Positions 38,201 through 51,102 of a DNA stretch of 64,000 nucleotides are shown here, piece by piece. This stretch comes from Nautilus pompilius (lineage: Eukaryota > Mollusca > Cephalopoda > Nautilida > Nautilidae). Under the pieces are notes generated by a model that was given only the letters and a program-made list of their open reading frames with translations, had not been told where the DNA came from and did not search any database. Location of the stretch: the NCBI GenBank assembly GCA_018389105.1, contig JACATO010000923.1, forward strand, positions 496,001-560,000, written 5' to 3'. Position 1 is the stretch's first letter. Every line of letters starts with the position of its first letter. Both the position numbers and the translations under genes were made by a program.

Positions 38201-39079
38201 ATTGAATATTTTAGTGATTAAATGATATAGTTAAAGTGTTAATAGGAGACTAAATGTAAAGTTTGTGTGAAAGTTTTTTGATTATATTAATTAAATTTTC
38301 TCTTAGTATAAAATAAGACTCATTTTTATCTTTTAAAGTTAGTAATACTAGGATTTATGTTTGCTGGAGTAAACATTTAAACTGAATAAACTATTTCTTA
38401 TGTTGAATAGGAAGCTAAATGTATGTAGTAGTAGCATAGACCAAACTTAAGTTTGTATTATGTCAGCTGTTTTTAAATAGAACATAAACCAGACTAATAT
38501 GAAATATGGAGTCTTTTTTTTTTATTTCCGACAGTTTGTTATTGCAATGAACTAGTTTTCTCTCTTTTGGAGTTTAGATTAGCAAGTGGTATTGGTTTTA
38601 CTCTCATTAATGTTTTAAACTATTTATAATGTTTTGTTTGTTTTTTATTTAGCTTAGCTGCTAGCTTTGCATCTGCCAAATTTCTATTTTTACTACTACT
38701 ACAGCTCTGAAACATCAGCATCTGCCATTTCTCACTCTTTATAATTACCACACTGTTCAGATACTGTCAACATTACAGGTTAACTTTGTTTCACAAAAAT
38801 ACATTTAATCTTCTGTAAAGAACTATCCAAATTGCTAGTGTTTATTTTCTTATTTGTAGTCATTTTAACTATACACTAATTTCCACAATTTAAGACCGCC
38901 AGGATTTTTCCTTGTTTATGAAAAACATGACCAAAAGTTTAATGCAGATCCTTTATAGCACAGGTTCTCAGTTCAAACACTTTAAAGAACTTTTTCTAAC
39001 TTATAAAATATTCATCCTATTTGTCAGATGATAGGATAATGATGATCAGCAAAATAACATTAATAATGCTGCTGTTGTC

Positions 39080-39405
39080 TTATCCGCTATTGCACCAGGC
39101 TGTAATGTAGATTGTTATAAACAATAGCCAGGCAGCAAAGCGGCATGACACTGAAAACAAAATATAGCACATATGTGGCTGGTGTACTCTGACTTTGAAC
39201 AACCCAAAGAGCCCACCAAAAGTCCCTACTACTAATTCTTTATCATCAGGTGTGGGAAGAAATCAATGCAGTTTGGAAAAAGAGTAAAAACTATTGCTAG
39301 GGAGATGGGCCAAACTGAGCTTTTCTTGATTGGGATTTGAATTCAAGTCCTCAGCTTTGGCTGCTTAGTAGTATGACCATCACACTACTATGCCACTCCA
39401 CAACA
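39080..39405 (-). mobile_element. tRNA-derived SINE
   Basis: On the minus strand the head at about 39401-39330 reads GTGGCATAGTAGTGTGATGG (A-box-like) followed 40-50 bases later by GACTTGAATTCAAATCCC (B-box-like, GATTCAAATCC). This is the layout of an RNA polymerase III promoter in a tRNA-derived SINE. The anticodon arm is not intact, so it is not a tRNA gene. The body continues to about 39080; the tail end is uncertain. Confidence 0.6.
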
Positions 39406-42059
39406 CATTAATACGTATACAATTTTATGTAGGAAAAACATTTAAAAATGCAATATGCATGTTGCAATCTGTTAAGGACAACTCCCAAATAATTCCTACA
39501 GTATCTATTATTTATTAAGTTTTGTTTTGTAGAAAAAGCATGGAGATCTTTGTTACTTTACAGTATTGCTATTTACCATAATATCTTATTTAGTTAATAA
39601 TAATTTTTTTAGTAGTATTGTCAGTTAATTTCTGAATAGGAATTTATGGATTGTTGATTGTAAAAAAATATTTAAAAAATAAGATTCTCTTGCTGTTTGT
39701 ACCCCAGGGCATTGAGCACATTTTTACGTGATAATATGGGGTTATCACGACATCAGTAAGTACAGTCCTAATATCAGGAGGATTAATTATTTGCATACCA
39801 TCTTTTAAAGATAGTAAAACATTTTGGTGAACATCAGTCAGGATATTGTATGGCGTTGATCTGGGCAAAACAGTATCTAATGCTTGTTTTTTTTTTTCAT
39901 ATTTTCTTTTGCAGTACTTTGTTTTGTAAATGTAGTACATTATCAGAATGAAATTTAAAAAAAAAAAGTTTTTCAAAGATATCTGAACTTTTAAAATACA
40001 TCTAAGGTCAAACTTTTGGTAATGACCGTATTCAGAAGTGTTTGCCAATTAAATTATTGTTCTTTTATTGTTTTTTTTTTTAAGTGAGGATTTATTTTTT
40101 TTGTTTTTTATTTATTAATATATAAAAAATAAATCAATAACAATAAAAATAAATTGAAACATTGTTGGTCATCTTAGTTTCTGATAAGCAAAATAAAAAA
40201 TAAAAAAATGCTAAGAATATAAGCAGACTAACAGCAGACCAATAATTAAAAAATGGACTAAGAGAGTGGAAGAGCTACATAAATATTTCAAAGACACGAG
40301 TCTTCCAAATAATATGCTGATAGCTAAGTGTATCCAGTAAAGATAAGTAAACTGGAACATAAAGGCAATGATATATATTTTTTTTTTATTAAAGGGTTAT
40401 ATTAGAAAACACTTCATCAGTTTAGCAATAATCAACACATACAATATCTGAACTAAAGCCTTAACTTTGCAGTAGAGATTACCATTGATTTTCTTGAATG
40501 TTCTTATAGCTTGACTTAAGAGTGCAGTTTGGAAATGTGACTTTTCTTTTTTAAGTATATCTGAGTTCCAATCCAAACTTACTAATCTGTTTGTCTACAG
40601 CTTTAAAGCTGTGATTATCCTTTTAAGCAAATCATGCCTGTTTTATACACACAAACATTGTGATCTATGAGATTTCTATTAAAATGAATGTTACTTAAAG
40701 AATTTTTTAAAATAGTTTTCTTTTCTTGCCAATTTGTTTCACTTGAAATTTGAAAGTTTAGTTTACCCTTTTCTGATTACAGATCCAGATATATTGATCA
40801 TTATTTAACACACTTATTCATATTACTCAAAATTCACAATTTCAGACTTGATTTATTAATACAATCCATTCCCGCAAACATACATGCATAAGTAAAAATT
40901 CTGATTAAGAAGATTTTATAATATAAAATATAAATGAAATATTGGCACCATGTATAAATTGTGTGTGAGTGACTTTTTAAAGCATTCGTTGACAAATCTG
41001 CAGATATTGTTACAGGCAAACATTGAAAGCTAAAAATCAAATTTTGTAGACTACTTTGGTATTTCATGGAACATTTTTTCATTTACACAAGATTTTATAT
41101 TTTTAAGATTAGCAAACTGCATAGACTTTTGCTTAGGGACAGCTAAAGATAACTTTAGACAAAATGAAATTAGGAGTTGTGTGCTTTATGTGCAAGTGGG
41201 GAGCTTTTAAATTATTGGATGAATCACAATGTTACAAACAAAGGTATTGAAGAAAAAGAAAAGCTTTTTATGCTAAGAAATTTCAGTACTGGAAGGTTTA
41301 ACGAGTATAATAGTTCAGAAATTTTTTCCTGGTCAGAACCCTCTATTTTACTGTAATTTTTCTGTTTTATTTCATTTTTTAAAATAATTTCAGTATGGTG
41401 TATTGACAACCTTTTAATATACAAAATTATCTTTTAAATCCAAAGGAGGATCTAATTTTATACAATTCAAAATTTGCTAAGAATTAAGAGAAGAACAAAC
41501 CATGAACATTTTATCTAATATATTTCATCTCTAACCCTAATCTCTTTGGTATTCATCCAGTGTGATCAAATTTCTTCTGGTACATACAGGTTTGAGATGC
41601 ATGTGAATATACAGCCTCCAGATTTTCACTGCTGCTGTTTTGGCATTTAAGAAAAGCTACTTCATCTTCAAATTGGTAATTTTTTAATGCTGATTGATAC
41701 AGAATGGTATGACAGAACTTTCCAGATCGATTGGAATGTTGGAGACTGGTTCAAAGTAATGTTTTGGGCAAATGAGGTTAGCATAAGCCAGAGAGAGCAC
41801 TATTCCTAGAGCTAGACTTAGCATCAAATGTTTTGGTAGTGTTATCAGACAGTATAATTGGGGTGGGATGTCTGAAGTTAATAACACATCTTCAGGATCA
41901 CTGTTTGTTCTTGCAAGTAAAAAGAAACTGTTTCTGGACAGCAACTCAGTTGAAATCTGACCTTCATAAAGCAATAGGTATCATTGTCTCAGTATAAGCT
42001 GTATATAATTGGCTTCAGTCTAAAGTTATGTAACACCATTAATCCTGGGCCACTACATG

Positions 42060-42640
42060 GCACAATGGGACTGGGCTATTGACCATATAGGGTGGATAAT
42101 GAGTGATGACCACTATACTTTTCACAAACATTCAGATTTTGTCTACTTTTCAGATCTACATGCCAGAGTTTGGAGAAGGTCAGGGAAGAGATTTTAAGAT
42201 GGCAAAGTTATTGAATATGACTGCTATGTAGGTTGACTCATTGATGGTATGAAGGAGAGATTAGCTTTGCTGGCAAAACTGATCTGTGGTGTTTATGTGA
42301 TGTCATACACTAGTGCTACTGGAGATTATTTTATTCTCATGAATGATAATGTTTGTCTAAATTCTACCTGGATAGTTGACCAATAGCTGGAGCTGAAAAC
42401 AATCCTCTTATTGTCTCCAAACTTTAATCTAATCAAACTTGTTTGGAACACACTTCAGGCTTCTATTGCAAGTTGTTCTGTACTACCATGTACCTTCAGG
42501 AACTTGATGACACCCTTGTAGAGGAATGGATCAATCTGGCTCTGATTAGTATCAAATGCTTTACAAAAGCATGAGATGCTGGTGCTAAACTTTCATTTGT
42601 GCTAGATGCTTTCTAGGAATAAATTTGTGAACAGGAATTT
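42060..42640 (+). pseudogene. Tc1-family transposase fossil (second type)
   Basis: Plus-strand translation gives DESDFVYFSDLHARVWRR near 42115-42175 (usual DES.F...D.R.RVWRR), FILMNDNVCLN then WIVDQ near 42335-42385 (usual F.DDNARPH...IVD), and NLIKLVWNTLQASIAS near 42430-42480 (usual NPIEHVWD.LGR.I). One Asp of the MDDN pair is replaced and stops intervene. It differs from the Tc1 copy at 13 kb. Confidence 0.72.
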
Positions 42641-45133
42641 CCCACTGGAGCAAAATATCAGACACTGCGCTTTTGTTTCGATAAATTAAAAACTTTATTT
42701 TTGTGGGGTGCCTTTATTGACTCTTTGTTATGTCATTATTTAATGATATCATTAATATTTCCAACACAAATGTCTCCTTAAAGTATATTTTGTACATAAT
42801 AATTGCTTTCCTTATGGTATCTAACAATACTATGGGCTTGTTAAAAACAATGTTGACTAGATACAAGCACTCCACTTTATGCTGTCTTTGTTTTACTGTC
42901 AACCTAGCTTTATTTGAGAAAAAATTTTATATAGATTAAAAAGAGTAACTCTGGAACAGTAGGGTTTTAGATAATTGTTAGTACATAAATTAAAAGAAAA
43001 TCAAACATTGTAATGGTTGGGCCATATTACAACTTTTAGTTTTCAGTATTTAATATTTTTATATTTAGCTCTATTTTAAAATTTGTCAGGCAACTTTTTC
43101 TGAAAAACAAATAAGGAAAAAAAGAAATTTGATATTTTGCACCATTAAATAAGAGTATATTCAAGCCGTAAATGCATTAAATAGCTTAGTGGAAATTTGT
43201 AGGATAATAAATGGAAAAATACAGTACAGTGTCATAGAAAGAGAATGATTTATAAAGTAATGCATTCACAACTCCTACAGGGAAAAGTCCATCAAGAACA
43301 TGCGAAAGTGTATGTTTGATAATGTATGATATTACATACATTCAAAAGTAGTCTGAAAATTGATGATGTCTTCCATAATTTTCAAATCTCTCAAGTCCCT
43401 AACAAATAAACAGATTTTTGTGCTGCTTAACTAAATCAGTGGGAAGAAATTACACTTCAAATGCTAGCCTACTGAGTATATAGATTACATACTGGAACCA
43501 TGATGAGTGCCAAGCAAGTTTAGTCATTAAAAATATATATATACTCTTTTGTGTGTTATGTACAGGAATTAATATAAAACACATTGCAAATTCTGTGTAG
43601 TAAGTTTGTCATAGGATACACTAAAATTTCTTTGCTAATATATTCCAAAAATATATTGCTAATGAAATTGGGTTGCTTTGATTGATTTTGACAATTTCAA
43701 CATTTATCACAAAGTTACTACTACCAATCAGCTATACTATGAGAGTGGTTTCAACTGATGCTAATTTGCAGTACCATCAAGTTGCTTTGAGGAGGGGAAA
43801 AGTGGTACTTCCAGATGTTAAATAACACACAAGATGAAAATTTGCTAGACTCACTAATCCATATCAAATATCAGATCTGCAGGTCAAGTTCATTTTGACA
43901 TAGAATGATTTGATTAAAAACAAAAGTGTCAACTTTCTGTCAAACATTGCAAGATCATTATCTTACATTGTATTGATTATAGAATTAATAATTCAACCCT
44001 AGAAACTAGCTACTTTACTGTGCTCTTTGAATGCAGATCTTTAGATTATTCTGCTAATAAACATTCTACCTCCACCAAAAAAAGTTTTCCCTTGAAATAT
44101 TTAGATAAAAACATCTAAATATTTGAGAAGTAAACTTTTAAGACTTGTAAAATAATTAAAGGGGTTCGAATAATTAGAATAATTTCTTTGTTGTTTATAT
44201 CTTGAAAAAAAAAGGCGAATCCAAAGAGACCTGATCTTGGGAGTGTTGTTTTTAGTCAAAAGGTTAATGAAATGTAACAGACTGCCTACAAAAATTGTGT
44301 AATTAAAGTGCTGATCAGTTCAGGAACTGGGTTTGAAAACACTTCACTGAATGATTGCTTCTTTTCAACTACTGTACTACATAATAAATACTGTTGTGTC
44401 TTTTTAACAAGTTTATTATATATAAATATATTTGTAATGCAAATTTTAGTATGTTATAGATTAACAGGTTTAAAAAATAGTGTTGTGATCATAGACCTTT
44501 ACGAATGCTATTAGCATGTGCAGGAAGCACAAACAGTGCAATTTAAATCTTTCATTTCATTGAATAAATAATTTAACAAGTACTTCATTTATAAGAGCAG
44601 CTTCATGTCTTGATTTTAGGTTTTGTACATAAGATCACTTTTGCATGGCTTTCCTTTTGGAAGAATATAATTGTTTTTGTATTGCTTTTTTTAAAAGAGA
44701 TTCTCTGACTATATTTATAAAACTATGATTGGATTAATTTCTAGGTTTGAAATAAAAACATTAATTCATTGACACCATGTAACTCCAAATATTTTCATCC
44801 ATCTAATGGCAGATTGGATTTAATGGATTTAAAATTAACTAGGCTTATTTGAGAATTACAGGTTCTCTCACCATTTTATCACATTGAGCTAAATTGCATA
44901 ATCTTTTCGCAAAAATTGAAGTGAGAAATTTCCAAAGAATGAAATATAATTATGGAAAGTTTACTGGTATATCTAAGAAATTTACTGCCATTTTTTTCCT
45001 AGTCTGGCTTGTAGTCTTGGTGTCAGGTCTGTCTCTATTATGTTGTCATTACCAAATCTGAGATACCTATTTATGCTTGCATAATTCACTTGTAGCTTTT
45101 GAATTTAGACTGATTTTTATTATTTCTGCACAG

Positions 45134-45239
45134 GTGAAATTCTTGGTTGAAGCTGAATTTAATGATGAGCTGGTCCTCAGATGCTCGACTGCGGCCACAA
45201 TCTCGCCTAGATGGCAAGTGGCTGAAAATCAATCTTCAG
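45134..45239 (+). CDS. Start-codon exon of an unidentified plus-strand gene
   Basis: An exon of 106 bp between TTATTTCTGCACAG and CTTCAG|GTATGT. Two ATGs lie at 45162 and 45165, the second in good context, and a TGA in the same frame lies at 45135, consistent with a start in this exon. The coding part, 26 codons, begins MMSWSSDARLRPQ and ends LKINLQ in phase 0, which fits the 60789 exon. A rival frame, GTG AAA TTC onward, is also open across the whole exon (35 codons), so the frame is not certain. The exon keeps several CpGs, unlike its surroundings, which suggests selection. Product not recognised. Confidence 0.55.
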
Positions 45240-46488
45240 GTATGTACATTTGGAATTAACTTTCCTAAATAGAATTAACTTATCCGACTACTTTCAGGTG
45301 CTTTTCATAATATTTTTAAACATTAATTCAGTGCATGGTTTTTGTAAAGTACCTTTTTACTTCACCTTATCAGAAGTTGAGAGAATTTGTTAGTACTAAT
45401 GTTAAAATGTCACTCAAAACATTTACACTTCATTGAACTTATCATTTTTAATGTGCAGTGTTTAGGGGAAAAAATTTATACATTGAAGGTCTTATAGTAT
45501 TAACTAGCTGGATTTTATGCTAAATGTATTTAATTCCATCAAAATAAAACATTTCAAAGAAAATCAAAATCATTTTAATGAGCACACAATTAAAAATAGA
45601 ATTGAAATGATAATTTAAATACATTTATTGTGCAGAGTAAGTTGTTTTAGAAAGCTATTTATAAAATGAAATTTAAAAAAAAGTTACATAGTTAGTAGTA
45701 GTGTCGGCTAATTTGCGTAAGCAACAAATGTCAGTCAGACAAAAAAACACTGTCCATGCTTTTTTTAGCTTCAAGAATGGGAACATCTGATGCATTTCTC
45801 CCTCCCACCCTCCCTCCCATCTGAGTAATTTTTTGTTTTTTCAAATGCATGAATATTGTGAATCAATGACCACAAGTAATATTCCATTTGCAAAAAGTTT
45901 TTAAAATACATATTTAATCTTAGTTGGGTGAATCTCTCAGTATTTGAGGTGTTCTGGAATTTTAAAAGTAATATCCATGTACAGAAAATTGTATTTAGTA
46001 GTTCCGGGTTAATTTATAATTTAACTGACTACTACCTAATTGTGAAACCAAAAATGAATGTTCATGCAATAGAGGAATGTTTAAATACAGAATGATTACA
46101 GGATAAACATTCCAAGGTATAGAACTTTACTTCCTCCTCCTCGTTATTTTTTTCCCATGATAAACAACTAGCAGCTGTCTAATGGCTATCTGAACCTTCT
46201 TACAAAGTTGGTAATTTTACTTGTTTTTATTGTGTTTGCCCTCTAGCTGAGTGACTGGAACAGAATATCATTTTTCTCTAGGGCTGTGAAGGCTGTTAAC
46301 CTTGAATATAAGTACCAGATAGCTTTGCTTCTCAGAGACTTTGTAATTTGGAACCTGAAAATAGCACCAGTTTGCCTGCCATGTGTGGCGTTTTAAGGAA
46401 CTTAGCTTGTGTGAGCTTGCACACAACAGTTAGTGCCAGCCCCTCCACTCTTCACTTAACGTACTATTTATCAACATTCTTCCTCTAG

Positions 46489-46524
46489 CGGAAGAGATAG
46501 CTGGATCCTGCACAGCAGCACTAG
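46489..46524 (+). other. Candidate 36-bp cassette microexon
   Basis: The segment lies between CATTCTTCCTCTAG and CACTAG|GTAAGA, both good splice signals only 36 bp apart. In the ATG frame of the previous exon it would give RKR then a TAG stop. In the rival frame it stays open (AEEIAGSCTAAL). It could be a regulated stop-bearing exon or evidence for the rival frame; it could also be chance. Confidence 0.3.
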
Positions 46525-49500
46525 GTAAGATTTACAAAAATTGCTTTTATTATTGAATTCATAACATTTAATTTTTGTTAATTCATACCACCAGATGCTG
46601 TTGATGCTTTTTTCTTTTCTATTTTTCCTGTGTTATATGCACTATTTTCTATTTAGCAGTTGGGTAAATTTTATATTCATAATTGTTATCATCTAAAGTA
46701 ACTTTTTGATTACATTAAATTCTTTATAGAGCATGCAGAGATTTTTTTTTTCAATAAATTTGATGCCTAAATGTAGAATAAAAATTAAAGGCAAATTGTG
46801 CTGTAATAATATGATTTGTGTGAAACCTTATGATAACAAACTGAAGTCATTGCCAGCAGCTGAATAATTCTAAAATGGGAAATGTTGATTTTAAACATTT
46901 GACAAACCTAGATAAAGTAAACCTGGAAGGCTAGCATTATTTTACTGTTACATCATTTGCAGAAATGGTGTGAGGGCATTTACTACATTCTTTGGAGTAC
47001 CACAACCATGACATGTCATTTACAAATGGCAGCTACCTCTAGGTTTATTAGACTCATTATTGATTGTAATCACTAAAGTTGCCATTTTGTTGTTGGTTCT
47101 ATTATTACGGTTTGATATAGTTTGTTTTAAGTAATGGACATTTTTATTAGAGCATAATTCTTGTCTAGCCATTTCCTGCAGGGTTACAGGACATTAACTG
47201 AGAAAGGTAGGAAGACCAAGTGCTAACTGTGGTAGCAAAATTAATGCTGTACAGCAAACCTAGGAAGTCATTAGGAAGGTGAAAGGGAAGAAAGAGGAAG
47301 TACATACAGTTAAGCAGGTCATGTTTCAGTAATGCTTGCCTAACCAGTAAACATATGAAGATTAAAGACAGACAAACACTAAATAAATTAATAAAATTTG
47401 TATATATATAAAGTAAATATATTTGAAAATATCTTTTGTGTTAAAAGTTTTATTTCATCTTAGATAGTATTTAGAACTTTAAAGCTTTTGTTTAATTTGA
47501 TTTTAAGAGATCTATTCTATCAGTATTTGTTTTTTAATTGTTTTAAGATTTATTGTATTTCTGTTGGAAAAGTTTTACAAAACTATTAGATTTTTATATA
47601 GTCATTTATTTTTTTCAATATCTTTATTTTTCCTGGCTTGTTTAACTAGTATGTTTTTTTAGTTTTTTTGTTTAAAATAAGTGTTTATCAGGTGTTTCAT
47701 TTATTTTTAAAGTTTTGCCTCTTTAGTTTTTAATTTTCCCCAAAATATTTCTGATTGCATTGTTATATAACATCTTTATTTATAATTTGTTAGTTAATTA
47801 GTTTTGTTTTGTTTTTTTTTTTGTAAAATTTCTTTCTTTAGTCAAAACAATATTGAAGAATATGCATTTATTGAATTTTACTGCTTTATTAGTTGAATCT
47901 TCATGAGAAACTAAGGATGTCAAGTACAGAGGCTGTTTAACTATCAAGACTAATTAAATGACCTTAATGTGTTAAAAATACATAAATTTATTGTAAAGCA
48001 CTAAGAACATTTAATATTTGGTGTAAACAGTCTCTACTAGCCTTAATGACAACTTTCAATTGTCATGGCATAGATGAGATAAATTCTGTAATATTTCATT
48101 GGGGTAGTTCCTGAAACCATGGACACCTGCAGGATTTTTTCTGGGGGTGTGTGGCAATATGGCCCAAAGAAAAAAAATTTTCACAGAATAAATTACAGGG
48201 AAGGGACAAAGTGACAAAGTAATATCAAGAGAATGCAATGTGCCTAGCAAACAAAGCATACTAACATCAAAAAATAAGAATATACCAAATTTGTTTTTTC
48301 CTATCAAAGATATTTGATTTTCAATAATTTTTTTTTACTTAGAAATATTTCTTGTGATTCATTTAGAATTTTTAAAAAAATTAATTAATTTTTCCAACAT
48401 GCTTCTGTTGCTATTGTGCTACTCCCACCAAACCTCACAATAACAAAACAAAAAAAAATCTATTTAATACAAAAAACATCTCTGGTTTTGTCCAAATTTA
48501 TCCGTTACTTTTTGAACAAGTTCGTGCTTGTTAGCTATAACTTTTGCTTTAGAACACTTAACGTACAAAGTCCAGACAAATGATCTATTTTCTATTTATG
48601 GTTTTAGGCCTTCTGTGAATAATGCAAAGATTGTATTCAAAATAACAAGACTTAATTAATTTCAGCAAAATCATTCTTCAAACTTTGATTTTATTTATGC
48701 ACAATATAACAAATTCATACCAGAACAAACTCCAAAGAAATAGTGTTTCTCTATCACATAATCACCATTTCTAGCGCTACTTTCCACCATTGTTTTCATT
48801 TGGCAAACTTCACTGTAAAAAAATTGCTCATCATAGGGTAGACACTTTTTTTTTTGTTTCTGCGAGGTACTGTTTCAACATAATGTAGACTTCATATGCA
48901 GTGACTACTGCACTGCTACCTATGTAGTAGTAACGTTATTACCAATGTTAATGATCAGAGGCAATATGTTATGTATGAATGAAATTGCAGATTTGTCCAA
49001 ATATTGATTTTGTAAATAATTATGATCTTTGTAACAACTGGATATATTTCTATAATATTGTTTTAAATAACATTTTATCTTATCAGTTAACTCTCAATGT
49101 CTTTACACTAACGTTTAACTGAAAATCCAATTTTACAGACTCTTTGTGATCATTTCACTGCACATGCACTAATGGTTCTAGGCTGGAATGCAAATACACC
49201 ATAGGTGGTATATGTAGGGTAAAAATTGTTAGGGTGTATGGAAATTTAAGTCAGTTTTTGAAAATAGTTATTACTGAAAATTTATGGAAGAAAAAGAACT
49301 GTTTATCCAGATTAATTTGTATTACTACTATAGATTAAATAAACACAAGTGGATAATTAGGTATTCAAACTCCTGAAATGAAAAATATATGAATGTGATC
49401 TCCCCTTTTTTGTTTTAATTGTGCTGTAAAGTTTGTTTTGTTTTTTACATAAGATGAAATCTACTGTATGTAGTTAACTGTGGAGATAGTCATTTAAAAC

Positions 49501-50189
49501 TACAAATCTCACTGACGTCTATATTTTGTTCAATAGTATATCCAGTTAGATCAGGTTGCCATAGGTTCTTTGGGTACTGTTTTAGCCCAAAATTTTCCTT
49601 GTTTTATAGAGGAGAAATTTGATTCATATTTTGCAGCCAGCTGGCTTATTGTAGGGTTGTGGATGACTAAGATGTTAAGACAACAGGTTTCCCATAATTC
49701 TTTATCTGCAAAGTTCTGAATAAATTGCAAAAACCAAGACCACCTTTACAAACTGTACTTAAAAAGTGGTTTATTTGGTCATCTCTTATCTTGGCTTTTA
49801 TATTATACAACTAAAAAAATATAATTGCTAAACACCATTTTTTCTTTTTGACTTAAAAATCAATTTCTTGTGGTTACATGTCATTTATACATCTGTCCGA
49901 TGGGAGTTTCCCAGGCTTATATGTTGTTTTTTTAATCTTTTTCTTAAGTTAACTGCTGCCTTTTAAAATTAAAAAAAAAAATGTTCTTTACTAATCCTCA
50001 ACGTAAAAGGACACCAGAGATTCATCTACTCTGGTTGTCCAGCAACTAGAGGAATTTTTATGAAGATGGATAGTCAGTATGAATATGATTTGGATATATG
50101 GTCTCTAGACTATCAAGAATATTTTCTATGGAATAAAACAAATTGGATCTTGAAATAAAAGTGCAGTCTGCTATAAAGAAGTTGTATAC

Positions 50190-50660
50190 AAAGTGGTGCA
50201 AAAGTCACACACCATAGGGAATTTCATAGTGTGGGTGGCATTGTGGAGAGATTGGTTAATTGGTTCTTATGTTTCACCTGTTACACTGCTGTGAAAGTAG
50301 TATCTGCAATTACTGCAGACATTCCTAATACTTGTTATAATGGACAAATCTGTGGTTCCAACAGGACTGTGCACTGCCTCATTTTAATCATTATTTGTGA
50401 CTTTAAATATGCCATTGATGAATAAGTGGATTGGAAAGCGATCTGTTAAATGGGCTCAAGTCCATTGACTGTTTCAGAAAAACAGCAGCTGAAGGAGAAA
50501 ATTAGATTAGATTGTGCTCATATCAACATGCAGTGTGTTAAAAAATGTTCAAACATGTGCATATCAAATTTAGAAGTGTTTTCAACTTAATAGCCAACAA
50601 TTTGAACATTTACCATAATTTACCCCTTGGTATGTAACTTTTGTATCATCCTGACAATGG
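50190..50660 (+). mobile_element. Internally deleted mariner-like element
   Basis: Inverted ends (AGTGGTGCAAAAGTCACACA at the left; the complement of GGATGATACAAAAGTTACAT at the right) flank about 470 bp. The centre encodes NLWFQQDCALPHF near 50350, a transposase catalytic block usually FQQDGAPPHF, and further on AEGENXIR-type C-terminal remnants. Most of the transposase is missing, so it is a nonautonomous derivative. Confidence 0.7.
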
Positions 50661-51102
50661 GTATTTTGGGACATGAAATTGTATTTTCTGGTGATTTAAA
50701 TTAAAATAAATTTTATCATTGCCCTATATGTATTTTATCCAGCACTTAAAAAGTGTATGGATAATTGGAGTTTTACTGTATTTGTGATTATCTGTAGGGT
50801 TACTATCTTGCCAGGTAAAGAAAAATCTGTTTTTTCCAATGTGTGCACCATTTGACTGCATTCATTTAGTAGTTTTGGTAATGACAGTTTCTTAGATGGT
50901 AATAATAAAGGTTCTTCATTTATATATGGAAATTTAGTTTATTTTCTTGAAAGAACAAAAGGTACCACTCTAAAGTTAAGAAAGCTGAACAAAAAATATA
51001 TATATTTTAACTGTGGATACATTGCAAATAATTTTGTTCTGCTAACAATAGTATAGATGCTGTTAGTTCTAGAATTAATGAGTTGATACCTGGTTTTAGT
51101 TA

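Larger units (their letters stand above)
17600..45133 (+). other. First intron (27.5 kb) of the inferred plus-strand gene
   Basis: If the 5' exon and the 45134 exon belong together, this is one intron. It holds the compound tandem array, four Tigger-type copies or fragments, a BED-hAT, a DD41D mariner, another mariner, a Tc1 fossil and a SINE, each listed. Stretches at about 19.2-22.3, 26.8-28.1, 38.3-39.0, 39.5-42.0 and 42.7-45.1 kb are AT-rich with no recognised content. A minus-strand frame at 21556-21837 and others are unexplained but show no domain. Confidence 0.4.

Noticed and set aside
39330..39401. tRNA-like head with A-box and B-box-like motifs
   Set aside because: Not a functional tRNA gene: the arms do not pair well and it continues into a SINE body.
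48000..48170. Possible Tc1-like terminal fragment
   Set aside because: Resemblance to Tc1 flanking sequence is from memory only; no catalytic motif or paired end found.
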